A stretch of 34,600 nt of DNA from an uncultured Pseudomonadota bacterium (GTDB lineage Bacteria; Pseudomonadota; Gammaproteobacteria; Steroidobacterales; Steroidobacteraceae): assembly GCA_902826635.1 (NCBI GenBank), contig CADEFQ010000025.1:5333-39932 (forward strand), written 5' to 3'. Positions 1 through 8,900 of this stretch are shown here, in pieces (position 1 is the stretch's first letter; the number at the start of each line of letters is the position of its first letter). The notes beneath the pieces were generated by a model, which was not told where the DNA came from, did no database searches, and saw only the letters and a program-made list of their open reading frames with translations. The position numbers and the translations under genes were made by a program.

Positions 1-2
1 CG

Positions 3-908
3 ATCGGCACGCCCGGCGTGCCCTGGGGTGACGCCGAACGCGCCACCTGGTTGTCACGCCAGGTTCGGCATCGCAGCTACCACGACGATGTGATGAGCGC
101 GATCGAGCGCCTGTCCGCGCGCTTTGACCTCGAGGAGTATGGCCGGCTCGACTATCCGCCGGACGCGTACCGCCTGTTCGCCGTCCGTAGTCGCAACTGG
201 CGCGACGAGCTGCCGGTTGCACTGGTGACCGGTGGCGTGCACGGCTACGAAACCAGTGGCGTGCACGGCGCGCTGCAGTTCCTCGAGCGCCGCGCAGCGG
301 ATTACTCCGCGCGAATCAACCTGCTCGTGGCGCCCTGCGTGAGCCCGTGGGCCTACGAGCGCATTCACCGTTGGAACGCGAATGCCATCGACCCGAATCG
401 TTCGTTCAACGAGGACAGCCCCGCCGGGGAGTCCGCCGCGTTGATGCGCCTGATCAGCCCGCTACGCGGGCGCTTTCTGGTGCACATCGACCTTCATGAG
501 ACGACCGACACCGATGAAAGTGAGTACCGCCCGGCGCTCGCCGCGCGCGACGGCAGGGCTTTCGAGCCGGGCGTCGTCCCGGACGGCTTCTATCTCGTCG
601 ACGACAGCGAGAATCCGCAACCGGCTTTTCAGCAGGCGATCATCGATGAAGTCGGCCGGATCACCCACATCGCACCGGCGGACACGCACGGAAAGATCAT
701 CGGATCGGATGTCATCGCGCCCGGGATCATCCGGTACGCCCTGCGACCACTCGGCCTGTGTACGTCGATCACGGGCGCGCGCTACACCACCACCACCGAG
801 GTTTATCCCGACAGCCCGCTCGTGACGCCCGAGAAGTGCCGCGCCGCCCAGGTGGCGGCGGTCTGCGCGGGCATCGAGTTTGCGCTCGCGTGCGAAACGC
901 GGGTTTGA
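3..908 (+). CDS. M14-family zinc metallopeptidase, 5' end cut by the window edge
   Basis: The frame is open to the window edge, and the residues before the first possible start (GTG at 18) read IGTPGV, continuing smoothly into PWGDAER. The true start therefore probably lies outside the window. Counting from GTG 18, the M14 zinc motif HxxE is H75-G-Y-E78, the substrate-binding DPNRSF motif has N127-R128, and the third zinc ligand is H156 or H160 in HIDLHET. E261 in TTTTEVYP fits the catalytic glutamate. Family knowledge: these enzymes hydrolyse a C-terminal or N-acyl amide bond (carboxypeptidase or aspartoacylase/succinylglutamate desuccinylase branch). I see no signal peptide in the visible part. 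The gene converges on metY with 43 bases between the stops. The fold and zinc site are secure; the substrate is unknown. Confidence 0.85.
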   Translation: MGTPGVPWGDAERATWLSRQVRHRSYHDDVMSAIERLSARFDLEEYGRLDYPPDAYRLFAVRSRNWRDELPVALVTGGVHGYETSGVHGALQFLERRAADYSARINLLVAPCVSPWAYERIHRWNANAIDPNRSFNEDSPAGESAALMRLISPLRGRFLVHIDLHETTDTDESEYRPALAARDGRAFEPGVVPDGFYLVDDSENPQPAFQQAIIDEVGRITHIAPADTHGKIIGSDVIAPGIIRYALRPLGLCTSITGARYTTTTEVYPDSPLVTPEKCRAAQVAAVCAGIEFALACETRV

Positions 909-951
909 TCACGCGCGACGGCGCGATGCGCTGCTTCAGCAGCACCAGTGG

Positions 952-2235
952 TTACGCCACCGCGAGCGCCTGATCGATATCGGCGATCAGGTCGTCGATG
1001 TGCTCGATGCCGATCGAGAGCCTGACCATGTCTTCGCTGACGCCCGCCTTGGCGAGCTCGGCGGGCGAGAGCTGCCGATGCGTGGTCGATGCGGGGTGGC
1101 AGGCGAGCGACTTCGCATCGCTGATGTTGACGAGGCGCGTAAAGAGCTCGAGCGCGTCCTGGAAACGCTCGCCGCCCGAACGGCCGCTGCGCAGGCCGAA
1201 AGTCAGGATGCCCGGCGCCTTGCCTGAGAGGTATTTTTTCGCGAGCGCATGATCCGGATGCGAGGCGAGGCCCGCGTACCGGACCCAGCTCACTTTCCCG
1301 TGGTCCGCGAGATGTGTCGCGACCGCGAGCGCATTCTCGCAGATGCGATCGATGCGCAGCCCGAGCGTCTCGATGCCCTGCAGGATCAGGAACGCGTTGA
1401 ACGGCGAGATCGCGGCCCCGGTATTGCGCAGCGGCACCACGCGCGCCCGGCCGATGTACGCGGCCGCCCCGAGCGCCTCGGTGTACACGACGCCGTGATA
1501 GCTGACATCCGGCTCGTTCAGGCGGCGGAAGCGCGCCTTGTGCTCGGCCCACGGAAACTTGCCGGAGTCGACGATCGCGCCACCAACGCTGGTGCCGTGG
1601 CCGCCCATGCCTTTCGTGAGCGAGTGCACGATGATGTCGGCGCCGTGCTCGAACGGCCGGCACAGGTGCGGAGTGGGCACCGTGTTGTCGACGATCAGCG
1701 GCAGCCCGTTCGCGTGCGCGAGTTGGGCGAGCCGCTCGAAGTCGGTGACGTTGCCGAGCGGGTTGCCGACCGACTCGCAGAAAATCGCCTTGGTGCGCGC
1801 ATCGATCAGCGGCTGGAACGCGTTCGGCTCGCGATAGTCGGCGAAGCGCACCTCGATGCCGTATTGCGGCAGCGTATGCGCAAACAGGTTGTATGTGCCG
1901 CCGTACAGGGTGCTCGCGGCGACGATGTTGTCGCCGGCCTCGGCGATCGTCAGGATCGAATAGGTGACCGCGGCCTGCCCCGACGCGAGCGCGAGCGCCG
2001 CGATGCCGCCTTCCAGCGCGGCGACGCGCTGTTCGAGCACGGACTGGGTCGGATTCATGATGCGCGTGTAAATGTTGCCTTCGACCTTGAGGTCGAACAG
2101 GTCGGCACCGTGCTGCGTGTCGTCGAACGCGTACGCCACCGTCTGGTAGATCGGCACGGCGACGGCGCGCGTCGTGGGATCAGGCGTGTAGCCGCCATGC
2201 ACGGCGATCGTTTCGCGCTTCCAGTCTTTTTTCAT
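952..2235 (-). CDS. metY: O-acetylhomoserine sulfhydrylase (aminocarboxypropyltransferase)
   Basis: This is a PLP enzyme of the Cys/Met metabolism (gamma-family) fold, 427 aa from ATG 2235. It makes homocysteine from O-acetylhomoserine and sulfide in the cytoplasm, giving direct sulfhydrylation in methionine synthesis. Visible signatures are ETIAVHGGYTPDPTTRA near the N-terminus, YTRIMNPT (phosphate binding and substrate site), ALASGQAA, VDNTVPTPHLC with the PLP-pyridine aspartate at about D183, and the Schiff-base lysine K208 in SLTKGMGGHGT. The long form with the GKFPW and SYHGVVY segments is typical of MetY rather than the shorter MetB/MetC. An in-frame ATG at 2247 would add four residues (MVPT). 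Neither start has a clear Shine-Dalgarno sequence, and I chose 2235 because homologues begin close to MKKDWKRETIAVH. It is divergent from dsbA, and I see no SAM-riboswitch-like leader in the 89-base gap. Confidence 0.93.
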   Translation of the reverse strand: MKKDWKRETIAVHGGYTPDPTTRAVAVPIYQTVAYAFDDTQHGADLFDLKVEGNIYTRIMNPTQSVLEQRVAALEGGIAALALASGQAAVTYSILTIAEAGDNIVAASTLYGGTYNLFAHTLPQYGIEVRFADYREPNAFQPLIDARTKAIFCESVGNPLGNVTDFERLAQLAHANGLPLIVDNTVPTPHLCRPFEHGADIIVHSLTKGMGGHGTSVGGAIVDSGKFPWAEHKARFRRLNEPDVSYHGVVYTEALGAAAYIGRARVVPLRNTGAAISPFNAFLILQGIETLGLRIDRICENALAVATHLADHGKVSWVRYAGLASHPDHALAKKYLSGKAPGILTFGLRSGRSGGERFQDALELFTRLVNISDAKSLACHPASTTHRQLSPAELAKAGVSEDMVRLSIGIEHIDDLIADIDQALAVA

Positions 2236-2314
2236 GGTGGGAACCATACACGAAGGCGCATCGAGCGAGGAACTCGCATCCGGCGCCCGCTGTCCGTACC
2301 ATGCGGCTCACGAT

Positions 2315-2320
2315 AGGAGG
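2315..2320 (+). promoter_or_regulatory. Shine-Dalgarno site that fixes the dsbA start
   Basis: AGGAGG lies four bases before GTG 2325. The upstream ATG at 2301 has no such site and would put eight extra residues, including a proline, ahead of the basic N-terminus of the signal peptide. The start at GTG 2325 is therefore preferred. Confidence 0.8.
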
Positions 2321-2324
2321 TCCG

Positions 2325-2999
2325 GTGAAGCACGTATTTCTGTCGATTCTGGTCCTTGGGCTCGCGGGCGCAGCGAATGCGGCCGCCACGACGGATGCGA
2401 AGTGGGTCGAAGGCAAGCACTACGTCGTGCTGCTGCCGGCGCAGCCGACGCACGTGCCCGCGGGCAAGGTGGAGGTCGTCGAGGTGTTCTCGTACGGCTG
2501 CCCCGCCTGCAACCAGTTCCAGCCGGTCATGGCGGAGCTCAAAGCGCGCCTGCCGAAAAGGGCGCAGCTCGTCTACGTGCCCGCATCGTGGAACCCGGCC
2601 GAGTCCTGGCCCCTCTTCCAGCGCGCGTTTCTCACCGCGCAGTCCCTTGGAATCGCCGAGCGCACCCATCAGGCCATGTACGATGCGATCTGGAAAACGG
2701 GCGAGCTCGCGGTCGTCGACCCCGTCACGCACCGACTGAAGCAGCCGCAACCGACGATCGGGCTCGTGGCGCGTTTCTATGCGCGCGAAGCCGGCGTCAC
2801 GCAGCAGGCCGTGCTCGACACGGCAAAATCGTTCGCGGTCGACATGAAAATGATGGAAGCGGACCAGCAGGTGCAGGCCTATGCCGTCGAGGGCACGCCG
2901 ACCCTGATCGTCGCCGGTAAATACCGCGTCAACAACGGCAGCGTGCGCAGTGTCGATGAGTTGATCGATCTCGTCGTGTGGCTCATCGAACGCAATTGA
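2325..2999 (+). CDS. dsbA: Thiol:disulfide interchange protein DsbA
   Basis: A 224-aa periplasmic thioredoxin-fold oxidase that introduces disulfides into exported proteins and is normally re-oxidised by DsbB. From GTG 2325 the protein opens with a signal peptide (KH, then a hydrophobic stretch to AGAANA/AA near residue 20). The active site is C59-P-A-C62 in FSYGCPACNQF, and the cis-proline loop is G190-T-P192-T. The dipeptide between the cysteines is PA rather than the PH of E. coli DsbA; that dipeptide tunes redox potential. The large helical insertion between active site and cis-Pro loop (about residues 80-180) is normal for DsbA. It stands alone, divergent from metY and 96 bases upstream of the cbb3 operon, whose c-type cytochromes and copper assembly also depend on periplasmic thiol chemistry. 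That link is inference. Confidence 0.92.
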   Translation: MKHVFLSILVLGLAGAANAAATTDAKWVEGKHYVVLLPAQPTHVPAGKVEVVEVFSYGCPACNQFQPVMAELKARLPKRAQLVYVPASWNPAESWPLFQRAFLTAQSLGIAERTHQAMYDAIWKTGELAVVDPVTHRLKQPQPTIGLVARFYAREAGVTQQAVLDTAKSFAVDMKMMEADQQVQAYAVEGTPTLIVAGKYRVNNGSVRSVDELIDLVVWLIERN

Positions 3000-3095
3000 G
3001 AGTCATCCGCAGCCGCTAGCACGCCGCCCGTACAAACCACAGCTGCGACGCCCCGTCGCGCGCGCGATAATGCGCGCCGGAACGGGAGCCCTCGC

Positions 3096-4562
3096 ATGCC
3101 GCACAACGAAACGTACAACGACCGGGTCGTTCGCCTTTTCCTGCTCGCTGCCGCCGTCTGGGGCGTCGTCGGCATGGGGGTGGGCGTGTTCATCGCCGCG
3201 CAGCTCGCCTGGCCGGCGCTGAACTTCGACACCCCCTGGCTCACCTTCAGCCGCCTGCGCCCCGACCACACGTTTGGCGTGATCTTCGCGTTCGGCGGCT
3301 CGGCGCTGATGGGCACCTGCTATTACGTCGTGCAGCGTACCGGCCACACGCGGCTCGCGCTGCCGGGGCTCGCAACCTTCACATTTTGGGGCTGGCAGCT
3401 CGTGTGCATCCTTGCGATGACCACCATGCCGCTCGGTATCACCCAGAGCAAGGAATACGCCGAACCCGAATGGCTGATCGACCTGCTGGTCGCGGCCGTG
3501 TGGGTCAGCTTCGGTGTGGTGTTCTTCGCGACACTCGCGCGCCGGCGCATCAAGCACATCTATGTCGCGAACTGGTACTACGGCGCGTTCATCATCGCCG
3601 TCGCGCTGCTGCACATCGTCAACAACATCGTGATCCCGGTGTCGCTCACGAAGTCCTACCCCGTCTACTCCGGCACCGTCGATGCGATGGTGCAGTGGTG
3701 GTACGGGCACAATGCCGTCGCGTTCTTCCTGACCGCCGGCTTCCTCGGGATGATGTACTACTTCGTGCCGCGCCAGGCGCAGCAGCCGCTGTGGAGCTAC
3801 CGGTTCTCGATCGTCAATTTCTGGGCGCTGATTTCGGTGTACATGTGGGCGGGCTCGCACCACCTGATGTACACCGCGCTGCCCGACTGGGTGCAGTCGG
3901 TCGGCATGGCGTTCTCGATCCTGCTGCTGATGCCAAGTTGGGGCTCGGCCGCGAACGGCCTGCTCACCTTCAACGGCGCCTGGAAGCGCGTGGCGAGCGA
4001 CCCGGCCGCGAAATTCATGGTGCTCGCGCTCGTGTTCTACGCCGCCGCCACCACCGAAGGTTCACTGATGGCGGTAAAGACCGTCAATTCGCTCTCGCAT
4101 TACACGGACTGGACCGTGGCGCACGTGCACTCCGGCGCGATCGGCTGGGTGGCGATGATCACGATCGGCTCGCTCTACGCGATGGCGCCGCGCGCGCTCG
4201 GCCGCCCCGCGATGCACTCGAAGCGCTCGATGGAACTGCACTTCTGGATGCACACGGCGGGTCTCATTCTGTACGTCGCCTCGATGTGGACGGCGGGTGT
4301 CACCGCGGGGCTGATGTGGCGCGCGACGGACGCGAACGGCGCGCTGATCTACCCCTTCATCGACAGCCTGATCGCGATACGCCCGTTCTACCTGATTCGC
4401 TTCCTCGGCGGCACGCTGATCCTCGGTGGCATGGTCGTGATGGCGTGGAACCTGTGGCACACGGCGGCGGACGCGCGGGCGCGGCTGATCAAGCCGATTC
4501 CCGTGCCGATTCCGGAGCCCGTGCCGCACCAGGTCCCCGCCCCCGTGCCGGCGCGCGCCTGA
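3096..4562 (+). CDS. ccoN: cbb3-type cytochrome c oxidase subunit I (CcoN)
   Basis: Catalytic heme-copper subunit of the high-affinity cbb3 terminal oxidase in the inner membrane; it reduces oxygen with electrons from CcoO/CcoP and pumps protons. The 488-aa protein has about 12 membrane segments. All metal ligands are visible with family spacing: low-spin heme b H58 (RPDHTF) and H345, CuB H205 (WWYGHNAV), H255 and H256 (GSHHLMY), and heme b3 H343 in [10 protein letters not shown]249 in VYMWAG matches the tyrosine that cross-links to a CuB histidine in this family. The C-terminus (about residue 468 on) is a Pro-Val-rich tail, with repeated PVP and PEP units beyond the last helix. The start is ATG 3096 with GGGAG nearby. 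It is the first gene of an overlapping operon. No Anr/FNR box is visible in the 96 bases before it. Confidence 0.97.
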   Translation: MPHNETYNDRVVRLFLLAAAVWGVVGMGVGVFIAAQLAWPALNFDTPWLTFSRLRPDHTFGVIFAFGGSALMGTCYYVVQRTGHTRLALPGLATFTFWGWQLVCILAMTTMPLGITQSKEYAEPEWLIDLLVAAVWVSFGVVFFATLARRRIKHIYVANWYYGAFIIAVALLHIVNNIVIPVSLTKSYPVYSGTVDAMVQWWYGHNAVAFFLTAGFLGMMYYFVPRQAQQPLWSYRFSIVNFWALISVYMWAGSHHLMYTALPDWVQSVGMAFSILLLMPSWGSAANGLLTFNGAWKRVASDPAAKFMVLALVFYAAATTEGSLMAVKTVNSLSHYTDWTVAHVHSGAIGWVAMITIGSLYAMAPRALGRPAMHSKRSMELHFWMHTAGLILYVASMWTAGVTAGLMWRATDANGALIYPFIDSLIAIRPFYLIRFLGGTLILGGMVVMAWNLWHTAADARARLIKPIPVPIPEPVPHQVPAPVPARA

Positions 4563-4572
4563 GGAGGATGTC

Positions 4573-5205
4573 ATGGCCAAGGGTTACAGGTATTTCGAAG
4601 CCGTCGAAAAGCACGCCGGCAAGCTCGGCATCCTGACCGCCATCATGGTGTCGATCGGCGGACTCGCGGAGATCACGCCGCTGTTCGTCGAGGCGCACAC
4701 GATTACGGCGACCGAAGGCGTCAAGCCTTACGATCCGCTGCGCCTCGCGGGCAAGGACATCTACGTCCGGGAGGGCTGCTACACCTGCCATACGCAGATG
4801 ATCCGCTCGCTGCGCGCCGAAACGCAGCGCTACGGTGCCTACTCGATTTCGAGCGAATCGGTCTACGACCGTCCGCACCAGTGGGGCTCGAAGCGCACCG
4901 GGCCCGATCTCGCGCGAATCGGCGGCAAGTATTCCGACGACTGGCAGCGCCTGCATCTCCTCGACCCGCGTGCCGTCGTGAAGGCCTCGAACATGCCGGG
5001 GTATCCGTGGCTCGCGGACGAAAAGATCGACAGCGACGACATCGTCGCGCGCATGTACGCGCTGCGTAAGCTCGGTGATCCGTACACCGACGCCGACATG
5101 GCCGAAGCCCCTGCCGCGCTCGAGGGCAAGACCGCGATGGATGCGCTCGTCGCGTACCTGCAAGGCCTCGGGTTGCCGCCGTCCGGCGAAGCGACGGCGC
5201 CATGA
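4573..5205 (+). CDS. ccoO: cbb3-type cytochrome c oxidase subunit II, mono-heme (CcoO)
   Basis: A membrane-anchored c-type cytochrome of 210 aa that passes electrons from CcoP to the CcoN heme-copper centre, with its heme domain in the periplasm. One N-terminal membrane helix is visible (about residues 17-40). A single heme-binding motif C69-Y-T-C72-H73 lies in REGCYTCHTQM, and the likely axial methionine is M141 in ASNMPGYPWL. The conserved YDRPHQWGSKRTGPDLARIGGKY block identifies CcoO rather than another c-type cytochrome. The start ATG 4573 follows a strong GGAGG site and lies 10 bases after the ccoN stop. The 3' end overlaps ccoQ by four bases (ATGA), indicating translational coupling. 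Confidence 0.97.
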   Translation: MAKGYRYFEAVEKHAGKLGILTAIMVSIGGLAEITPLFVEAHTITATEGVKPYDPLRLAGKDIYVREGCYTCHTQMIRSLRAETQRYGAYSISSESVYDRPHQWGSKRTGPDLARIGGKYSDDWQRLHLLDPRAVVKASNMPGYPWLADEKIDSDDIVARMYALRKLGDPYTDADMAEAPAALEGKTAMDALVAYLQGLGLPPSGEATAP

Positions 5206-5357
5206 CCGCCGTCTGGGGCCAGGTCGCCGGGATCGTGACGGTCATGTTGATGCTGATGTTCATCGGCATCTGGATATGGGTCTGGCATGCCGGCCACAAG
5301 CCGAAGTACGACCGGCTGGCGCGCCTGCCGATGGCCGACGCGGAGGATCGACCGTGA
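5202..5357 (+). CDS. ccoQ: cbb3 oxidase small subunit CcoQ (FixQ-like)
   Basis: A 51-aa protein beginning at an ATGA overlap with the ccoO stop. It has one hydrophobic helix (about residues 8-28, rich in Met, Ile and Trp) followed by a basic segment, HKPKYDRLARLP, of the kind CcoQ carries on the cytoplasmic side. Family knowledge: CcoQ is a single-span subunit that stabilises the CcoNO-CcoP complex and is not catalytic. The assignment rests mainly on size, topology and exact position between ccoO and ccoP, because the sequence itself is weakly conserved. It overlaps the GTG start of ccoP by four bases. Confidence 0.85.
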   Translation: MTAVWGQVAGIVTVMLMLMFIGIWIWVWHAGHKPKYDRLARLPMADAEDRP

Positions 5358-6259
5358 ATACATTCTGGTCGCTTTGGGTCATGTTCCTCGTGCTGCTGAA
5401 CGCGGGCATCACGCTGTTCCTCTTCATGTGGGCGCAGAAGGTCGAGATCCCGGTGCTGGAAGACGGCACCACGGGTCACGTGTGGGCGCACGGCGTGCTG
5501 CGCGAAGGCGTGCGCAAACTCCCGGGCTGGTGGGCGCTCGCCTCGGCCGTCTTTTTCGTCTGGGGCGCGACCTACCTGATCCTCTATCCCGGCTTCGGCA
5601 GCTTCAAGGGGCTGCTGGGCTGGTCGTCGCACGAGCAGCTTGCGATCGAAGTCGCAGTCAACGACGCCAACCTGGCAGAGCTGACGACCCGCTTCGCGAG
5701 CCTCAGCCCCGAACAACTCGCGGTGGATCCGGAAGCGCTGCACCTCGGTGAGCGCCTGTTCGTCGACAACTGCGCCGCCTGCCATCAACGCAATGCCCGC
5801 GGCAATCCGCAACTCGGCGCGCCGAACCTCGTCGATGCCGACTGGATCTGGGGCAGCGACGACGCCTCGATCACGATGAGCATCCTCGAGGGCAGGCAGG
5901 GCATCATGCCGCCGCTCGGCAGCCTCGGCGCCGACAAGGTGACGGATCTTGCGCACTATGTGCTGAGTCTCTCCGGCGCCGCCCACGATCAGGCGAAAGC
6001 GGCGGCCGGCCAGCCGGAGTTCGCACTGTGCTCGGCCTGCCATGGTCCGACTGGCGAGGGTAATCCGATCATGGGCGCGCCGAAGCTCGCCGATTCAATC
6101 TGGACCTGGGGCGGCGATCTCGCTTCGATCGAGCACACGATCACGAACGGTGCGCACGGGGTGATGCCGGCGTGGAAATCCCGGCTCACCGAAGGCGACG
6201 CTCGCGTGATCATCGCGTGGCTGCGCGCGCAGACGCACGATCGCCTGGCCCGGTTATGA
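5354..6259 (+). CDS. ccoP: cbb3-type cytochrome c oxidase subunit III, di-heme (CcoP)
   Basis: The di-heme electron-entry subunit, 301 aa. It has two N-terminal membrane helices (about 5-26 and 58-78), linked by the family motif TTGHVWAHG and followed by YPGFGSFKGLLGWSS. The periplasmic region has two cytochrome c domains with C140-A-A-C143-H144 and C226-S-A-C229-H230. Likely axial methionines are M185 (GIMPPLG) and M271 (GVMPAW). Each domain carries a matching WIWG/WTWG segment, as expected for the duplicated CcoP heme domains. The start is GTG 5354, overlapping the ccoQ stop by four bases, with GGAGG at 5342-5346 seven bases upstream; that site fixes the start. The 3' end overlaps the next gene by four bases. 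Confidence 0.96.
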   Translation: MNTFWSLWVMFLVLLNAGITLFLFMWAQKVEIPVLEDGTTGHVWAHGVLREGVRKLPGWWALASAVFFVWGATYLILYPGFGSFKGLLGWSSHEQLAIEVAVNDANLAELTTRFASLSPEQLAVDPEALHLGERLFVDNCAACHQRNARGNPQLGAPNLVDADWIWGSDDASITMSILEGRQGIMPPLGSLGADKVTDLAHYVLSLSGAAHDQAKAAAGQPEFALCSACHGPTGEGNPIMGAPKLADSIWTWGGDLASIEHTITNGAHGVMPAWKSRLTEGDARVIIAWLRAQTHDRLARL

Positions 6260-6459
6260 ACGACGGCGCGGCGTGGTTTCGCCAGCCCATCCTGTGGCTG
6301 GGCGCCGTGCTGTTCGCCGCCACGCTCGCCGGATGCATTGCTCTGATCGTGCTCGGCGCGAGATATGACGATGCGGCGCTGCCGACATCCGGCAGCACAG
6401 TGCTCAAGATGCCCGCCGCGCGTGCCGAGCCGGCCGAAGCGCCGCCCGGTCCGAGATGA
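6256..6459 (+). CDS. Short FixH-like membrane protein of the cbb3 operon
   Basis: A 67-aa protein sitting exactly where fixH/ccoH belongs, between ccoP and ccoI, and joined to both by ATGA overlaps. It has one membrane helix (about residues 12-35, in a WFRQPILWLGAVLF context). The RQP-L-W entry to the helix resembles the N-terminus of FixH/CcoH, and the tail contains DDAALPTSG and VLKMP. Full FixH proteins are around 150 residues and carry a periplasmic Ig-like domain after this helix; that domain is absent here. I infer a reduced FixH that could still act in oxidase assembly through its membrane helix. Homology to FixH is suggestive, not certain; an unrelated operon-specific small protein is the alternative. 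Confidence 0.6.
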   Translation: MNDGAAWFRQPILWLGAVLFAATLAGCIALIVLGARYDDAALPTSGSTVLKMPAARAEPAEAPPGPR

Positions 6460-8900
6460 GCAGCGCGGCTCGCGGCTGCTGGCACTGCGGCGAGTCGCTG
6501 CCGGGCGCCGAGGCGCCGCAGGCCCGGGTCGCCGGCACGACTCACGCGGTATGCTGCGAGGGCTGTCGCGCTGCCGCGGAATGGATCGATCAGCTCGGCC
6601 TCGCTGATTACTATCGCCTGCGCAGCGCGCCAGCGTCGCGCGCGCCCGAATCAAGCGAGGCGTCACGCACGAGCGCCGCCTGGGCGCGGCCCGGGCTCGA
6701 GCGCCATGTCGTCAGGGAGCTCGACAGCGATCGCCGCGAAGCGATGCTGCTGGTCGAGGGTTTGCGTTGCTCGGCCTGCGTGTGGCTGATCGAGCGTGCG
6801 CTCGGCGCGTTGCCGGGCGTCCTGCACGTCCAGGTCAATGCCGCCGCGCGGCGTGCGCGCATCACATGGACGGCCCCGTGCTCATTGCCACGAATCCTTG
6901 AAGCGCTGCTGCGCGCGGGTTATCGCCCCCTGCCGCTCGACGCGGCGGCGCTCGATGACTCCCGCCGCCGCGAGCAGCGTACCGCGCTCAAGCAATTGGT
7001 CGTTGCCGGCTTCGGCGCGATGCAGGCGATGATGTACGCGAGCGGCCTCTATTTCGGCGTGTTCGACGGCATCGACGCCACCGCGCGCGAGCTGCTGCGC
7101 TGGCTCGGCCTGCTGGTCGCGACTCCCGTCGTCTTCTATTCCGCCCGGCCGTTTTTCGCAGGTGCGCTGCGCTCGCTGCGCGCCCGACGCCTCGGCATGG
7201 ACGTGCCGGTCGCGATCGCCATTGCCCTGATCTATGCCGCGAGCGTGTACGAAGCCTTTCACGGCGGCGCAGAGGTGTATTTTGATTCGGTCGGCATGTT
7301 CGTATTCTTCCTGCTCACCGGCCGGTATCTCGAAATGCGCGCGCGACATCGCGCCGGCGACCTCACCGACGCGCTTGCGCGGCTGACACCGGCTTTCGCG
7401 GACCGCGTGCGGGCCGACGGCACCCTCGAACGCGTCGGCGCCATCGAACTCGCGGCAGGCGACGTCGTACTGATCGCCGCGGGCGGCGGCGTGCCTGCCG
7501 ACGGCGCACTCGAGAGCGAACGATGCCGCGTCGATGAGGCGCTGGTCTCGGGCGAGTCCGCTCCCGTTTCGAAGCGGCGCGGCGCGCCGCTGATTGCGGG
7601 CAGCGTGCTCGTCGAGGGCCCCGTCGAAATGCGCGTGGAGCGCGTCGGCGCCGACACCGTACTCGCCGGCATCCTGGCGCTGGTCACGCGCGCCGCGATC
7701 GAGCGGCCCCGGCTCGCGGCGGCCGGCGAGCGCGCGGCGGCCGGGTTCGTTGCGCGCGTCCTGACGCTCGCCGCGCTCACCGCGATCGGCTGGAGCTTCG
7801 CTGATCCCTCCCGCGCGTTCACCGCAACCCTCGCCGTGCTCGTCGTGTCCTGTCCCTGCGCGTTTGCGCTCGCCGTCCCCGCCGCCATCACTCGTGCACT
7901 CGGCGTGCTCGCGCGTCACGGTGTGCTCGTCGTGCGCCCTGATGCGATCGAAGGGCTTGCAAGCGCCACGCACATCGTTTTCGACAAGACCGGCACGCTG
8001 ACTGACCGGCTCGCGCTCGAACGCATCGACACGATCGGGAGCCTCGATCGTGCGCAGGCGCTCTTGCTCGCCGGCGCGCTCGCGCGTGGCAGTCGCCATC
8101 CGGCTTCGATGGCGATCGCGAACGCGATCGACGACGATCAGGCGTTGCCTGCGGTGGAGGACGCGCGCACCGAAGCCAGTGGCGGAATCGAGGGTCGCGT
8201 CGAAGGCCGAATACTGCGTCTCGGTCGCGCCGATTTTGCACTCGGATGCGACACGATCCCGGCGGAGTACGCCGACGCCGTGTTGCTTGCCGATGCGACG
8301 GGCTCCATCGCCGCGTTTCGCCTCTCCGAGCAGCTGCGCGCCGAAGCGCGCGCCACGGTCGCGGCGCTCGTCGCCGACGGCCTGACGCCCGAAATCGCGA
8401 GCGGTGATGACGCCGGCAAAGTGGCCGCGGCGGCGGCGCGACTCGGCATCGCGCACTGGAAGGCACGGCTGCGACCGGCCGACAAGCTCGCGCGTCTCGC
8501 GGCGCTCCGGGCCGCCGGGGCGCGGGTCATCGCCGTGGGCGACGGGATCAACGACGCACCCGTTCTCGCGGGCGCCGATGTCTCGGTGGCGCTCGCAAGC
8601 GGCACCGAGCTCGCTCAGGCCGCGAGCGACATCGTGCTCTCCGGTGACCTCGGCGCGTTGGCCGAGGCACGCGCAACCGCGCGGCAGACGCTCGCGATTC
8701 TGCGCCAGAACCAGCGTTGGGCGCTCGTCTACAATCTGTCTGTCGTGCCACTGGGTGCGCTCGGATTCGTGCCACCCTGGCTCGCGGCGCTCGGCATGTC
8801 GGCGAGTTCGCTGTTCGTGGTGCTGAATGCGCTGCGCATCGGCCGACGCGAGGAACGCAGCGACACGCCGGCTGCCCTGACCGCACAGGCCGTGGCGTGA
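6456..8900 (+). CDS. ccoI: Copper-transporting P1B-type ATPase for cbb3 assembly (CcoI/FixI)
   Basis: An 814-aa inner-membrane ATPase that exports copper from the cytoplasm to supply the CuB centre of CcoN. Domains in order: a Cys-rich N-terminal metal-binding module (C8-x-x-C11, C33-C34-x-x-C37), an HMA domain with GLRC105-SAC108, six to eight membrane helices, an actuator domain with VSGESAP (about 364-370), the transmembrane CPC motif C466-P-C468, the phosphorylation site D510-KTGT, the nucleotide-binding HP pair (SRHPAS, about 546-551), and the hinge GDGINDAP near residue 680. The extra N-terminal Cys module before HMA is typical of the FixI/CcoI branch rather than CopA. The start is ATG 6456, overlapping the previous stop, and the 3' end overlaps ccoS by four bases. 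Confidence 0.95.
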   Translation: MSSAARGCWHCGESLPGAEAPQARVAGTTHAVCCEGCRAAAEWIDQLGLADYYRLRSAPASRAPESSEASRTSAAWARPGLERHVVRELDSDRREAMLLVEGLRCSACVWLIERALGALPGVLHVQVNAAARRARITWTAPCSLPRILEALLRAGYRPLPLDAAALDDSRRREQRTALKQLVVAGFGAMQAMMYASGLYFGVFDGIDATARELLRWLGLLVATPVVFYSARPFFAGALRSLRARRLGMDVPVAIAIALIYAASVYEAFHGGAEVYFDSVGMFVFFLLTGRYLEMRARHRAGDLTDALARLTPAFADRVRADGTLERVGAIELAAGDVVLIAAGGGVPADGALESERCRVDEALVSGESAPVSKRRGAPLIAGSVLVEGPVEMRVERVGADTVLAGILALVTRAAIERPRLAAAGERAAAGFVARVLTLAALTAIGWSFADPSRAFTATLAVLVVSCPCAFALAVPAAITRALGVLARHGVLVVRPDAIEGLASATHIVFDKTGTLTDRLALERIDTIGSLDRAQALLLAGALARGSRHPASMAIANAIDDDQALPAVEDARTEASGGIEGRVEGRILRLGRADFALGCDTIPAEYADAVLLADATGSIAAFRLSEQLRAEARATVAALVADGLTPEIASGDDAGKVAAAAARLGIAHWKARLRPADKLARLAALRAAGARVIAVGDGINDAPVLAGADVSVALASGTELAQAASDIVLSGDLGALAEARATARQTLAILRQNQRWALVYNLSVVPLGALGFVPPWLAALGMSASSLFVVLNALRIGRREERSDTPAALTAQAVA

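Noticed and set aside
2236-2324. SAM-type riboswitch or metY operator in the divergent gap
   Set aside because: The gap is too short and shows no aptamer-like helices or clear palindrome.
3000-3095. FNR/Anr box upstream of ccoN
   Set aside because: I looked for TTGAT-N4-ATCAA and near variants in the gap and saw none.
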